64,000 nt of DNA from positions 5,332,001-5,396,000 of the forward strand of contig NZ_JAZHSD010000001.1 in assembly GCF_036924745.1 (NCBI RefSeq). Reading direction: 5' to 3'. Below the pieces are notes generated by a model that was given only the letters and a program-made list of their open reading frames with translations, did not search any database and was not told the DNA's origin. Shown piece after piece: positions 44,609-53,362 of the stretch (its first letter is position 1; the number at the start of each line of letters is the position of its first letter). The stretch is from Bradyrhizobium sp. AZCC 1693. Lineage in GTDB: Bacteria > Pseudomonadota > Alphaproteobacteria > Rhizobiales > Xanthobacteraceae. The position numbers were made by a program, and so were the translations under genes.

Positions 44609-44888
44609 AGCGTTCCCCGATTTGAAATTGGCATGCCAATCCCAACGGTGATGCCGGGCTCGGCTGCGGTCTTTTTCTTGCGCTTTATGATGGGCAAAAG
44701 CCATAGCCGTGACAAGCGCTGTCCGCAGGGCGGCCTGCGGCGGTGGCATGAAGGCCATCAGGCAAAAGAATAAATTCCGTGCAGCGGATTTCCTGAGTTT
44801 GCACGCCGTTGATCGCGGGATATGGTAGCGGTGAAGCCTGTCCACGGGCGGTTCGAAACCCAGCCAAAAGCAACAAGAGGAAATGCGG

Positions 44889-45671
44889 ATGTCGAAGGAT
44901 GGTTTGTGCGCGATTGTCACCGGTTCTGCCTCGGGCCTCGGGGCCGCCACCGCCGCCATTCTGGCCAAGGGCGGCGCGCGCATCGTCGTCAACTATTCCA
45001 ACAGCAAGGCGGAAGCTGAAGCGACCGCCGACCTCTGCCGCAGCGCCGGCGCCGAAGTCGTGGTGGTGCAGGGCGACGTGTCGCGCGATGAAGATTGCAG
45101 GAAGATTGCTGCCGCCGCCGCACCCTGGGGCCGTCTCGATGTGCTGGTTAACAATGCCGGCACCACCAAGCATGTGCCGCATCACGATCTCGACGGGCTT
45201 TCGGCGGAGGACTTTCAGCGCATCTACGCGGTGAACACGATCGGGCCGTTCCAGATGATCCGTGCGGCACGCGGGCTGCTCGAGGCCGGCGCGAAAGCAT
45301 CAGCCCTGCCGTCGGCCGTGGTCAATGTGTCGTCGGTTGCCGGCATCTCCGGGGGCGGCTCCTCGGTTGCCTATGCCGCGAGCAAGGGCGCGCTCAACAC
45401 CATGACGCAGTCGCTGGCGCGCGCGCTGGCGCCGTTGATCCGCGTCAATACCGTGTGTCCCGGCTATATCGATACGCCCTGGTTCACCAAGGGCCGCGGC
45501 GAGGCCGGCGCCAAGGCGGTGCGCGACGCCGTGGTGGCGAAGGTGCCGCTGAAGGTCGCCTCGACCGCCGAGGACATCGCGCAACTGGTGTGCTTCCTGG
45601 CGTCGCCCGCGTCGAGCAACATGACCGGCGAGTTCGTCCGCATGGATGCGGGCATGCATCTGGTGCTGTGA
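44889..45671 (+). CDS. SDR family oxidoreductase (3-oxoacyl-reductase-like)
   Basis: 260 residues from ATG 44889, about 8 bases after AGAGGAA; ATG 44883 is too close. Rossmann motif VTGSASGLGAATA (TGxxxGxG), NNAGTT, catalytic Ser in VNVSSVAGISGGGSS, YAASK (YxxxK), and NTVCPGYIDTPW. It probably carries out an NAD(P)H-linked ketoreduction or alcohol oxidation in the same degradation route as the divergent acyl-CoA dehydrogenase operon; the shared ~280-bp upstream region supports co-control. Confidence 0.92.
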   Translation: MSKDGLCAIVTGSASGLGAATAAILAKGGARIVVNYSNSKAEAEATADLCRSAGAEVVVVQGDVSRDEDCRKIAAAAAPWGRLDVLVNNAGTTKHVPHHDLDGLSAEDFQRIYAVNTIGPFQMIRAARGLLEAGAKASALPSAVVNVSSVAGISGGGSSVAYAASKGALNTMTQSLARALAPLIRVNTVCPGYIDTPWFTKGRGEAGAKAVRDAVVAKVPLKVASTAEDIAQLVCFLASPASSNMTGEFVRMDAGMHLVL

Positions 45672-45682
45672 TTGTTGGAGGC

Positions 45683-45809
45683 CGTCATTCCGGGATGGTG
45701 CGTTAGCACCAGACCTCAGATGCGCAATTGCGCATCGGGGAATCTCGAGATCCCACAATGTGCAATTGCACATTGGGGTTCGATGCTTCGCATCGCCCCG
45801 GGATGACGG
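45683..45809. repeat. Palindromic intergenic repeat, family IR-D
   Basis: It starts CGTCATTCCGGGATGG and ends CGCCCCGGGATGACGG, with three inner hairpins (GATGCGCAATTGCGCATC; AATGTGCAATTGCACATT; GATGCTTCGCATC). Only one copy is in the window. It is placed between convergent genes. Confidence 0.65.
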
Positions 45810-45817
45810 CTACACCG

Positions 45818-46096
45818 TCACCTGTTCCCCGGATCGGAAATCATGCCCCTCGCCACCAGCCTGTTCCAGATGAACAGCACGACCAGCGCGCCGATGGTGG
45901 CGGTGATGAAGCCGGCGCCTTGGTCGGGGCCGTAATGGCCGATGGCCTGGCCGATCCAGGTTGCCAGAAACGCGCCGGCGATGCCGAGCACCGTGGTCAG
46001 GATAAAGCCGCTCGGGTTGTTCTGGCCCGGCGAAAGGATGCGCGCGATGATGCCGGCGACGAAGCCGACGACGATGATCCAGATGATGCCGCCCAT
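45818..46096 (-). CDS. GlsB/YeaQ/YmgE family membrane protein
   Basis: 92 residues from ATG 46096 (AAAGGGA upstream). Three membrane helices: GGIIWIIVVGFVAGIIARIL, FILTTVLGIAGAFLATWIGQ, and GFITATIGALVVLFIWNRL, with the glycine-rich pattern of transglycosylase-associated (GlsB) proteins. It is a small inner-membrane stress protein; its mechanism is not established. Confidence 0.9.
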   Translation of the reverse strand: MGGIIWIIVVGFVAGIIARILSPGQNNPSGFILTTVLGIAGAFLATWIGQAIGHYGPDQGAGFITATIGALVVLFIWNRLVARGMISDPGNR

Positions 46097-46162
46097 TTTT
46101 GTCCCTTTCCAATGCATCGATGGTGAAGCGGCGCGGCGCGCGAGCGCAGCGTTAGATTCTTG

Positions 46163-46185
46163 TTTGACGCGTTTTCTTCACGCGA
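46163..46185. repeat. Dispersed 23-bp motif, copy 2
   Basis: Identical to 16830-16852. It lies between the GlsB and YidB-like genes. Confidence 0.6.
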
Positions 46186-46224
46186 ACCGGAATCCACTTC
46201 GCTCGAAAACGCTATGACGCGGCA

Positions 46225-46788
46225 TCAAATCCGGCCCGACAGTTCGTTCTCGTCCGGCAGCCGTCCGTCCGGCGTCAGATGATTGACGACGTCGGGCAGA
46301 TACTGACTGAGACCTTGCAGCAATTCCTCGCGCGACAATCCACTTTGCGACGCTAGCTGGTTGATCTGGTCGGCGCCGAGCGCGTTGGCGAGGTCGCCGG
46401 GCGCGATCTGCTTGTTGGGACCGTTGCTGACCCAGGAGTCCGCCTTATCGCCAAGGCCCTGCTGCTGGAATTGCTTCATGAGATCGCCGAGTCCGCCGCT
46501 CAAGATGCTGCCGGCCGCGCCGCCCGCGAGCAGTCCGCCCAAGCCGCCTTTGAGCATGTCGCTCAGCCCGCCGCCGCCCATGCCGGCGTTCACATTGCCG
46601 GGCGCGGGCGCTGGTTGCGGTGCCGAGCCGGTCTGGTTGCCGCTGAAATGCTTGATGCCTTTCCAGGCCAGCAGCGCCAGGATCGCCATGGTGAGGGGCG
46701 ACATTCCGCCGCCGCTGGATTGTTCGCTGGGGGTGCTCGGGCCGCGCGGGCCGTTCTGCATGCCGTTGAGTACGTCGAGTAAACCCAT
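46225..46788 (-). CDS. YidB family protein (DUF937-like)
   Basis: 187 residues from ATG 46788. It starts MGLLDVLNGMQNGPRG; a hydrophobic stretch SPLTMAILALLAWKGIKHF is followed by a Gly-rich region (GGGLSDMLKGGLGGLLAGGA) and the conserved C-terminal part ADSWVSNGPNKQIAPGDLAN ALGAD with SGLSREELLQGLSQYLPDVV. This matches YidB-like proteins of unknown function. It is divergent from the ketopantoate reductase-like gene. Confidence 0.88.
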   Translation of the reverse strand: MGLLDVLNGMQNGPRGPSTPSEQSSGGGMSPLTMAILALLAWKGIKHFSGNQTGSAPQPAPAPGNVNAGMGGGGLSDMLKGGLGGLLAGGAAGSILSGGLGDLMKQFQQQGLGDKADSWVSNGPNKQIAPGDLANALGADQINQLASQSGLSREELLQGLSQYLPDVVNHLTPDGRLPDENELSGRI

Positions 46789-46926
46789 GGTTGTCTCCTC
46801 TGCGCAGCCCCGCGTGAAACATAACGGTGGCGTATGACGGTTACAAGGAGCGGACGGGAGCGCCTGCGATAGGCACGGTCCGCGCGCTCTGCTATTTGAA
46901 GCCCGGTGCAACGCGGTGGGTGGCGA

Positions 46927-47934
46927 ATGGTTTCGGGCCAAACGATTGGTATTGCCGGGGCGGGCAGCATTGGCTGCTTCGTCGGCGGCATGCTGGCGGC
47001 TGGCGGCCGCCGCGTTGCGTTGCTGGCGCGTCCGCGCGTGATCGCTGAAATCGAAGCAGACGGCCTGCGGCCGACGAGTTTTGAAGGTCTTGACCAGACC
47101 ATCCGGCGCGATCAGCTCGCATTGTCGGAAAATCCTTCCGTTTTTGACGATGCCGACATCGTGCTGGTCACGGTCAAGAGCGCGGATACCGCTGCCATGG
47201 CCGACATCATCGCCAAGCACGCACCATCAGATGCCGTCATCGTCAGCCTGCAAAACGGCGTCGGCAATGCCGCCGTCCTCCGCCAGGGCCTGCCCGGGCG
47301 GCGCGTGCTCGGCGGCATGGTGCCGTTCAACGTAATCGCGCTCGGCAACGGGCGGTTTCATCGCGCCACTTCCGGCGACATCGTCATCGAGCAGGACGAG
47401 GCGCTACCTGCGGAGAAGCTGTCGGTCCCGGGCCTGACGATACGGCCGACCGACAACATTGACGGCGTGCAATGGGGCAAGCTCCTGCTCAATCTCAACA
47501 ACGCGCTCAACGCGCTGGCCGACCTGCCGCTGCGCCGGCAACTCAGCTCACGGCCATGGCGGCGATTATTCGCCGATCAACTGGCGGAAGCTTTGGTTGC
47601 GATCCGCGCCGAGGGCATCAAGCCGGTCTCGCCGACGCCGATCCCGCCTGCATTGATGCCGCCGCTGCTGCGCCTGCCCGATTTCATCTTCGAGCCGATG
47701 CTGGGGCGGACGATGAAGATCGATCCCGAGGCGCGCTCGTCGATGTGGGAAGATCTGAAACATGGCCGTCGCACCGAGATCGATTATCTGCAGGGCGTCA
47801 TCACCGAGATCGCCGAGCGGCGCGGGCTCGCGGCGCCGCTGTCGCGCCGGGTCGTGGAACTGATCCGGCAAGCCGAGCGGGAGGCCAACGGCTCGCCCGG
47901 CCTGACGCCGGAGCAGATTCGCGCGGCGAATTGA
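46927..47934 (+). CDS. 2-dehydropantoate 2-reductase-like (ApbA/PanE family)
   Basis: 335 residues from ATG 46927. N-terminal Rossmann GIAGAGSIGCFVGGMLAAGG, then IVLVTVKSADTAAMADIIAK, VSLQNGVGNAAVL, and the C-terminal domain with WGKLLLNLNNALNALADLP and DLKHGRRTEIDYLQGVI, all classical for PanE/ApbA. The reaction would be NADPH-dependent reduction of 2-dehydropantoate to pantoate in CoA synthesis, but paralogues with other 2-oxo acid substrates are common, so the gene symbol is left open. Confidence 0.88.
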   Translation: MVSGQTIGIAGAGSIGCFVGGMLAAGGRRVALLARPRVIAEIEADGLRPTSFEGLDQTIRRDQLALSENPSVFDDADIVLVTVKSADTAAMADIIAKHAPSDAVIVSLQNGVGNAAVLRQGLPGRRVLGGMVPFNVIALGNGRFHRATSGDIVIEQDEALPAEKLSVPGLTIRPTDNIDGVQWGKLLLNLNNALNALADLPLRRQLSSRPWRRLFADQLAEALVAIRAEGIKPVSPTPIPPALMPPLLRLPDFIFEPMLGRTMKIDPEARSSMWEDLKHGRRTEIDYLQGVITEIAERRGLAAPLSRRVVELIRQAEREANGSPGLTPEQIRAAN

Positions 47935-48012
47935 TTTGGCAGAGCGCGCCCGGCCTGGCCTAGAGTGGCGCCGGTCCAGCACAGATCGAACGTGCGTTCG
48001 AGGGAGAAGCGA

Positions 48013-48210
48013 ATGAAACGGACAGGTCTGGCATTGATGGCGGCTGTCCTTGCCGGCTCGGCGTCGTTGACACCCGCCCAGGCGGTGCCGCCGACGGCTA
48101 CGCCATCGCCGGGCTATGATGCGCGGCTGCAGGAGCAGAGGGCAGCATCGCGGGCGGTCGTGGCACCGGTCGTCAAACCGCGCCGGGGCAAGAAGCCACG
48201 CGCGCATTGA
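48013..48210 (+). CDS. Small secreted basic protein
   Basis: 65 residues from ATG 48013, with AGGGAG seven bases upstream. A signal peptide (MKRTGLALMAAVLAGSASLT, cleaved after AQA) is followed by a short Pro/Ala-rich mature part ending VKPRRGKKPRAH. No family is recognised. It is probably periplasmic. Confidence 0.6.
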   Translation: MKRTGLALMAAVLAGSASLTPAQAVPPTATPSPGYDARLQEQRAASRAVVAPVVKPRRGKKPRAH

Positions 48211-48234
48211 TGCCGCCCGCCACCACTCCCTCAA

Positions 48235-48354
48235 GTCGTCCCTGCGAACGCAGGGACCCATACCGCGTGATCTATCGATAAGGCAGAGTGGCCGACACCT
48301 TCTGTCGCAACGACGGCCGGTGGCTATGGATCCCTGCGTTCGCAGGGACGACGG
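48235..48354. repeat. Palindromic intergenic repeat, family IR-C copy 2
   Basis: Arms AGTCGTCCCTGCGAACGCAG and CTGCGTTCGCAGGGACGACG. Each arm is itself a small hairpin (CCCTGCGAACGCAGGG). It is the partner of 3640-3779. Confidence 0.75.
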
Positions 48355-48361
48355 AAGAATA

Positions 48362-49003
48362 TCAGCCCTTCTTCTGCCTGGCGGCCGCCGCCTGCTGCGG
48401 CTGCTGTGGGTTGAACAGCTTTTTCAGTTCGTTGACTTTCTCTGAAAGCCGCGGCCATTCACACGAGAATTGGTTCTTGGCGCATTGGGCAGCCTTGATG
48501 CGTGCGGCCTGCTTGACCGGACTTGCCACCGGCACCGGCACCTTTTCGGTTTCACCCAGCGGAGGAGAGGCCTGTTCGCTGCGCAGCGAGACCTGCTGTA
48601 ATCCCTGTGCTGGCTGCGGCTCTGGCTGTTGCTGCTTGGCCGCCAGCGCCGCGGCGATGTGGCTGCGCCGCTCGCGCTCGAGGTAGGCGGTATATTGCTC
48701 GTCGATTTTCTTCTGCTCTTCCGGCGTCGGGTTGGGGCCTGCGATGTCGAAGGTGCGGTCCTGCATGAAATCGTAATAGGTGTAGCCGCCGCCGGGCTTG
48801 CGGCGGCCGGCGAATTTCGCGTTGCATTCGGCGAGCTTCGCCGTCTTTTCTTCCTTGGTCTTCGCCCTCTCGGCCAGATCGGCGCAGGATTCGAAATCGA
48901 CAGGCGCGCTGCGCCACCACTGCGCGTCGCAGCGCACGGGAGCCAGCACGACAAGGCTCCCGATGGTCGCAATAGCAAACGAAGATGCACGTGAGGCGAT
49001 CAC
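48362..49003 (-). CDS. Secreted hypothetical protein
   Basis: 213 residues from GTG 49003. A signal peptide (FAIATIGSLVVLAPVRCDAQ) precedes a mature part with WWRSAPVDFESCADLAERAK, a KTKEEKTAKLAECNAKFAGR segment, GGGYTYYDFMQDRTFDIAG and a Gln/Pro-rich tail. Four conserved-looking cysteines suggest disulfides. I recognise it as a type seen in Bradyrhizobium but know no function. Confidence 0.65.
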   Translation of the reverse strand: MIASRASSFAIATIGSLVVLAPVRCDAQWWRSAPVDFESCADLAERAKTKEEKTAKLAECNAKFAGRRKPGGGYTYYDFMQDRTFDIAGPNPTPEEQKKIDEQYTAYLERERRSHIAAALAAKQQQPEPQPAQGLQQVSLRSEQASPPLGETEKVPVPVASPVKQAARIKAAQCAKNQFSCEWPRLSEKVNELKKLFNPQQPQQAAAARQKKG

Positions 49004-49271
49004 GGAACGGTATTCTCCAGTCGAATTCTCTAGGGAACTTTGATTGAGTCGATTGTCATCATTTTGGCAGCGCTGTCACGCCGAAATCGCACGATTTTCC
49101 CGCTGTCGTTGTGACTCTATCCAGTGGATGTGACCAATGGAACACAGCGCTATGTCGTTGAAAATCATTAAATAAACTCAACGACAAGGCGTGCTGCGCA
49201 CACGATGCTGCAACGACTGATTCCGCACCATCCGTGGGCGAGCGGATAAGCAGGCCACATTGTGGCAAGAA

Positions 49272-50228
49272 TCAGTCAATCCCTCGCGCGCGGGCCAATG
49301 TCCGCGATGCCGTTTCATGGAACCTTGTGCGATAGAGTCTTGCAAACTCGCCCATGTGATGGAAGCCGTTGGCGCGGGCGCACGACGTCACGGTGATGGC
49401 GTCGGACCCTTTCACGAGTTGTGCGCGGGCCGACCAAAGCTGCTTGAGGCGCAAATAGCGATGCAGGCTCATGCCGCGAACGCTCGTCACCGCCGTGCCC
49501 AGGGTTCTGACCGACACGCCGCATTGTTCGGCGAGGTCGGCGCTGTAGATCGCCGAGGCGGCATGAAACGCGACATAGTCGTCGATCATGCGAACGAGGC
49601 GGCAGTAGCTGCTGCTTGCAAGCCGGCCGGCCACTTCCGGTGGCCTGCTGCGGCGGAACATTTCGTCGATGGCGAGCAGCAGACTTTCCTGAATGGCAAG
49701 CGCCGATCGCGACTCCTGCAACCGCTCGGGTCTGGCGGAAGCCGTCTGCAAAATGCCTGTCGTGACGGATCTGACCGTCGCCAGGGCGTCGGGGTCTGGC
49801 GTGAACGGGCACAGCTTGTCCGGCGTATCGAACCATTCGCGATCTTGCAGGCTGGCGCCAAGGGTGACGATCGCGTGCAGCGATCCACGGGGTTCGGCGA
49901 ACTGCAAATCCAGATTGCCGCGCATGCCGATAAAGGCCGGACGGTTCACGGACATGCCGTTGACGGACACCTCGTAGCGGTCCTCCAACTGGAACATGAT
50001 GACGCCATGCGCCGCCCGGTAGCTGACATCGACAATGCGGGGAAACGAGGTGAGCACGGCGATCTGGCAGGAGGGCAACTGCACCATCGCACGCGCGGTA
50101 TGGAAATTCGCAAGGTTCAGCGGGACGCTGCGCGCATCGGCGACAAACTCGACCGGCCGGAAGGCGTCGATGTCGGAAAATTGCGTGATCGAAAGCGCCA
50201 GTGAAGGCGTAAGGTTCTGGAACTGCAT
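49272..50228 (-). CDS. AraC family transcriptional regulator
   Basis: 318 residues from ATG 50228. An N-terminal sensing half (about 1-210) resembles the AraC_binding_2 domain; the C-terminal double helix-turn-helix includes SADLAEQCGVSVRTLGTAVT and RANGFHHMGEFARLYRTRFH (the G-F-x-x-x-x-F-x-x-x-F/Y-R-x-x-F-G-like signature). It is divergent from the RraA-cupin-TctC genes and is the obvious candidate regulator of them. Confidence 0.9.
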   Translation of the reverse strand: MQFQNLTPSLALSITQFSDIDAFRPVEFVADARSVPLNLANFHTARAMVQLPSCQIAVLTSFPRIVDVSYRAAHGVIMFQLEDRYEVSVNGMSVNRPAFIGMRGNLDLQFAEPRGSLHAIVTLGASLQDREWFDTPDKLCPFTPDPDALATVRSVTTGILQTASARPERLQESRSALAIQESLLLAIDEMFRRSRPPEVAGRLASSSYCRLVRMIDDYVAFHAASAIYSADLAEQCGVSVRTLGTAVTSVRGMSLHRYLRLKQLWSARAQLVKGSDAITVTSCARANGFHHMGEFARLYRTRFHETASRTLARARGID

Positions 50229-50516
50229 CGTGAGGTGACCGGCGCGAATCTACGGTGGCACCCTCGACCGGCGTGGTTAAGACCATGTTAAGAAGTGTGG
50301 CCGGCGTGAAGATTTCAAGCGGCCTTCACGGTCGCCAGGAACTTTGAGACCTCGTTACGCGGGGGCCGGGGGACTGATCGCCCCGACCCATCCAAATCCC
50401 TTATACCTGCTCAAGCGGAATGCTAATTGTTGTGCGGCAAGCGAAGCCATCATGTGGCGGCGAATCCGGACCGGTGGGACGGGCCACGCCACTGCCGCCA
50501 GGGGGAAACTGTCCTT
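50229..50516. promoter_or_regulatory. Divergent control region of the AraC regulator and the RraA operon
   Basis: 288 bp between divergent starts. AraC-type operators (pairs of ~17-bp direct half-sites) are expected here, but I cannot define them by eye. GGGGGAA at about 50501-50507 is the ribosome binding site of the RraA-like gene. Confidence 0.4.
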
Positions 50517-51155
50517 ATGAGCATCACCACAGCCATGACGAGCGTGCCGAAGCCCGCGCCTGAACTGATTGAGGCGTTCAGGGGCGCGCCGACCTCTGTG
50601 ATCAGCGACAACCTTGCCCGCCTGCCGGGCGCCGTCGGTCTGCGGCCGTTCCATCGCGGCAGCAAGCTGGTGGGCACAGCCTTCACCGTGCGCACGCGGC
50701 CCGGCGACAATCTTGCGATCCACCGGGCGCTGGAACTGGTCGGGCCCGGTGACGTGATCGTGGTCGATGGCGGCGGCGACGAGACGCGGGCGCTGGTCGG
50801 CGAGATCATGAAGAACATTGCTGAATATCGCGGCGCCGCTGGCTATGTGATCGACGGGGCGATCCGTGACGTCGCGGCTTTCGCTGCGTCCGACTTTCCC
50901 TGCTTTGCGCGCACCGCGATCCATCGCGGGCCCTACAAGAGCGGCCCGGGTGAAATCAACGTGCCGGTTTCGATCGGCGGCGCGGTGATAGCGCCTGGCG
51001 ATATCGTGGTCGGCGACGAGGACGGCGTGGTGTCGTTTCCCGCGGCGATCGCGGCCACGGTGCTGGAGGCGGTCCGCGCCCAGATCGCGCGCGAGGAGGA
51101 TACACTCCTCGCGATCCGCGAAGGCCGCTACCAGGGCAGCTACGGCAAATCCTGA
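50517..51155 (+). CDS. RraA family protein (HMG/CHA aldolase-like)
   Basis: 212 residues from ATG 50517. The fold is seen in SVISDNLARLPGAVGLRPFH, GTAFTVRTRPGDNLAIHRAL, VVDGGGDETRALVGEIM and the key GYVIDGAIRDVAAF (the G-x-x-x-D-G-x-x-RD pattern that binds metal in the aldolases). Two roles exist in this family: RNase E inhibitor and 4-hydroxy-4-methyl-2-oxoglutarate/oxaloacetate-type aldolase. The TctC and cupin neighbours favour the metabolic role. First gene of an operon. Confidence 0.88.
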   Translation: MSITTAMTSVPKPAPELIEAFRGAPTSVISDNLARLPGAVGLRPFHRGSKLVGTAFTVRTRPGDNLAIHRALELVGPGDVIVVDGGGDETRALVGEIMKNIAEYRGAAGYVIDGAIRDVAAFAASDFPCFARTAIHRGPYKSGPGEINVPVSIGGAVIAPGDIVVGDEDGVVSFPAAIAATVLEAVRAQIAREEDTLLAIREGRYQGSYGKS

Positions 51156-51201
51156 CGGACAGGTCATGATCGGTGCGCCATGGGCGCTTGACGGAGGAAC
51201 G

Positions 51202-51570
51202 ATGAGCCAGAAGAGCGAATTTCACAATCTGGACAACCCGGCTGACGGCCTGTTTCGCGAACTCGCATCCGGCGTCACGACGCGTATTTTCTCCGGCGAG
51301 CATGCGATGCTCTCGGTGGTGACGCTGGCGCCGCACGCGCAAGGCACCCTGCATCATCACCCCGAGGAGCAATGGGGCGTGCTGCTCGATGGTTCGGCCA
51401 TCCGCGTTCAGGGAGATGAGGAGATTCCGGTCAGGAAAGGCGATTTCTGGCGCACGCCGGGGAATGTGCCGCACACGATGCGGGCTGGACCGGACGGCGC
51501 CCGCGTGCTTGACATCTTCAGCCCGCCGCGGCCCGAGTACAAAAAGGCCGGGTCCGGCTTCGGCACTTAA
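51202..51570 (+). CDS. Cupin domain protein
   Basis: 122 residues from ATG 51202, just after ACGGAGGAAC; 46 bp downstream of the RraA-like stop. The cupin motifs are HHHPEEQWGVLLDG (metal His/His/Glu) and NVPHTMRAGP (the second motif His). It is a small single-domain beta-barrel metal enzyme or sensor. Likely part of the same catabolic operon; substrate unknown. Confidence 0.88.
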   Translation: MSQKSEFHNLDNPADGLFRELASGVTTRIFSGEHAMLSVVTLAPHAQGTLHHHPEEQWGVLLDGSAIRVQGDEEIPVRKGDFWRTPGNVPHTMRAGPDGARVLDIFSPPRPEYKKAGSGFGT

Positions 51571-51626
51571 GAGAAGTCTGCGAACAAAAACAAAAAAGCG
51601 CAGCCACAATCGGGAGGAGACACTTG

Positions 51627-52586
51627 GTGAAGATTACCAGACGCAATCTGCTTGCGGCGTCGGCCGCGTTCGCGGTCACGCCGGCGCTGGCGCAACCTGC
51701 AAAGAACATGACGCTGGTGGTGCCGTTCCCGCCGGGAGGCTCCACCGACGCGCTGGCGCGGCTGTTGCAGTCTCATTTGCAGACCAGGCTCGGCCGGACC
51801 GTGCTGGTGGAGAACAAATCGGGTGCTGCCGGCTCGCTCGGCGCCGTGCAGGTGGCCAAGAGCGCGCCTGATGGCGCGACGTTCCTGGTGACCTTCGACT
51901 CGCACGCGGTCATCCCCTCGATCCTCGAAAAGCCGGGGCTGGATGTCGAGAAGGATCTGGTGCCGGTGTTTCTCGTGGGCACCGCGCCTTACGTCCTCGC
52001 CGCAAACGCCGAGCGGCCATACAAGACCTTTGCCGACGTCGTCGCCGCCTGCAAGGCAAGCCCGGGCGCGGTGAAATATGCTTCCGTCGGCATCGGCACG
52101 CTCGGCCATCTCGCGATGACGGTGCTCGGCAAGAAAGCCGGCGTGGAGATCACGCATGTGCCTTACCGTGGCGGCGGCCCGGCCATGAACGATGTGCTCG
52201 GCGGGCATGTCGACATGATCATCGGGTCGGCGGCGCTGATCACGGCGCAACTGGGCACCAACATGCTGCGTCCCATCCTGCAAATGGGTCGCGAGCGGAT
52301 GGCTGTGCTCAAGGATACGCAGACCGCCATTGAAGCCGGCTTCCCCGATTTCGAAACGCTGGCCTGGTGGGGCGTTTTTGCGCCCAAGGACACGCCGCCC
52401 GATGTCATCGCCGGCATGGCGAAATCGGTGAAGGAGATCCTGAGCGAGCCGGCGGTAGCGACGCAATTGCAGGAGACCCAGCAGATGACGCTGCTGCTCG
52501 CCGACGGCAAGGATTTCTCGACGTTCTTCGCCAAGCAGGTCAGCATCTGGGGCCAGGTGGTGCGGGAGAATAATATCAAGGCGTAG
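51627..52586 (+). CDS. Tripartite tricarboxylate transporter binding protein (Bug/TctC family)
   Basis: 319 residues from GTG 51627, ten bases after GGGAGGAG; TTG 51624 is an alternative. The signal RRNLLAASAAFAVTPALAQ is Tat-like. Bug hallmarks are visible: VVPFPPGGSTDALARLLQSH, VENKSGAAGSLGAVQVAKSA, VKYASVGIGTLGHLAM and HVPYRGGGPAMNDVLGGHVD. These periplasmic proteins bind small carboxylates, usually for TctAB permeases; none is present here, so it is an orphan in an RraA-cupin operon. Confidence 0.92.
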   Translation: MKITRRNLLAASAAFAVTPALAQPAKNMTLVVPFPPGGSTDALARLLQSHLQTRLGRTVLVENKSGAAGSLGAVQVAKSAPDGATFLVTFDSHAVIPSILEKPGLDVEKDLVPVFLVGTAPYVLAANAERPYKTFADVVAACKASPGAVKYASVGIGTLGHLAMTVLGKKAGVEITHVPYRGGGPAMNDVLGGHVDMIIGSAALITAQLGTNMLRPILQMGRERMAVLKDTQTAIEAGFPDFETLAWWGVFAPKDTPPDVIAGMAKSVKEILSEPAVATQLQETQQMTLLLADGKDFSTFFAKQVSIWGQVVRENNIKA

Positions 52587-52764
52587 GGCAGTTGCCGCGG
52601 TTGCAACCGGAGCCGTAGGTGGACGGCTCTTTGCCTTCTCTGATCCTGTCCCGGCGTCTTTTCGACCCGGAACCCGTGTGGCCTGCGGGCCGCTCCGGAG
52701 GGCTGGCGATGCTACGCTCGCTTTGGTAAGAAGCATCCGACACCTGCCTGCCTGGTGGGTTCGC

Positions 52765-52841
52765 GGTCCCGTAGCTCAGCCGGATAGAGCGACGGTTTCC
52801 TAAACCGTAGGTCGGAAGTTCGAGTCTTCCCGGGATCGCCA
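52765..52841 (+). tRNA. tRNA-Arg (anticodon CCU)
   Basis: 77 nt with encoded CCA. Acceptor GGTCCCG pairs with CGGGATC; D-arm GCTC/GAGC; anticodon stem ACGGT/ACCGT with loop TTCCTAA, anticodon CCT; T-arm GGAAG/CTTCC with TTCGAGT. Discriminator G. A tyrosine recombinase gene lies 520 bp downstream, so this tRNA is the likely attachment site. Confidence 0.95.
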
Positions 52842-53362
52842 TCGCGCGCTTCGCGATTTAGCCAATAAAATCAGCTGTTTCTTAGCCGTCCGCAATTTGT
52901 TCACCCCCGAAAATTCGCGTTGCATGATCGATTCCGTGGGCTCCGCCGACTCCGTGTAATTACAAGGAGTTACACAGCGGACAATCTGCTCCATGCAACG
53001 CGGATGCAACGCGGACCGCCAACATGTTCGAGGTTTGTCCCGATATCGTTCTGAAGGTTGCAGTCACATCGAGGCCCCAGAAACAGGTACAGACAGGTCG
53101 CCAAAATGAGCGCGTTCCGTACACGCCAACGCTGCCGCGCGGCTACGGTAAATGCGCGCGCCACGGCGCGCGGCACCGAACTATGTTCGAGGCATAAACT
53201 GGGGCGGGACCGGCGGGTGAGTGTTTCGAGTTGATCCGGGTATCGCGTAGATGTTTTCGGCGAAAATCATTTCGCCATCTACAGCGTCGCTTCCAATAGT
53301 TATGTCTGTCCGGACGGCGAAGAAGAGGCAATAGCAGCGCCTGATATCGGCTTGTCTCTTTT
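52842..53362. other. Putative integrase attachment region downstream of tRNA-Arg
   Basis: About 520 bp with no gene. It holds a tandem pair of ATGCAACGCGG (52993-53014), an inverted CGCGTTGCAT (52916-52925), and an inverted repeat GTGTAA/TTACAC (52954-52975). Such sites are candidates for recombinase arm binding. The attachment core is expected at the tRNA 3' end. Confidence 0.45.

Noticed and set aside
42995..44773. 592-codon plus-strand frame opposite the acyl-CoA dehydrogenases
   Set aside because: His/Arg/Gly-rich antisense translation without motifs; both dehydrogenase genes are clear on the other strand.
8009..48354. CRISPR array
   Set aside because: The repeats are single, widely spaced palindromes and not short regularly spaced direct repeats; no cas genes are present.
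52842..53331. Short minus-strand frames overlapping the tRNA-Arg and the region after it
   Set aside because: They read through the tRNA or attachment region, have no ribosome binding sites and no recognisable domains.
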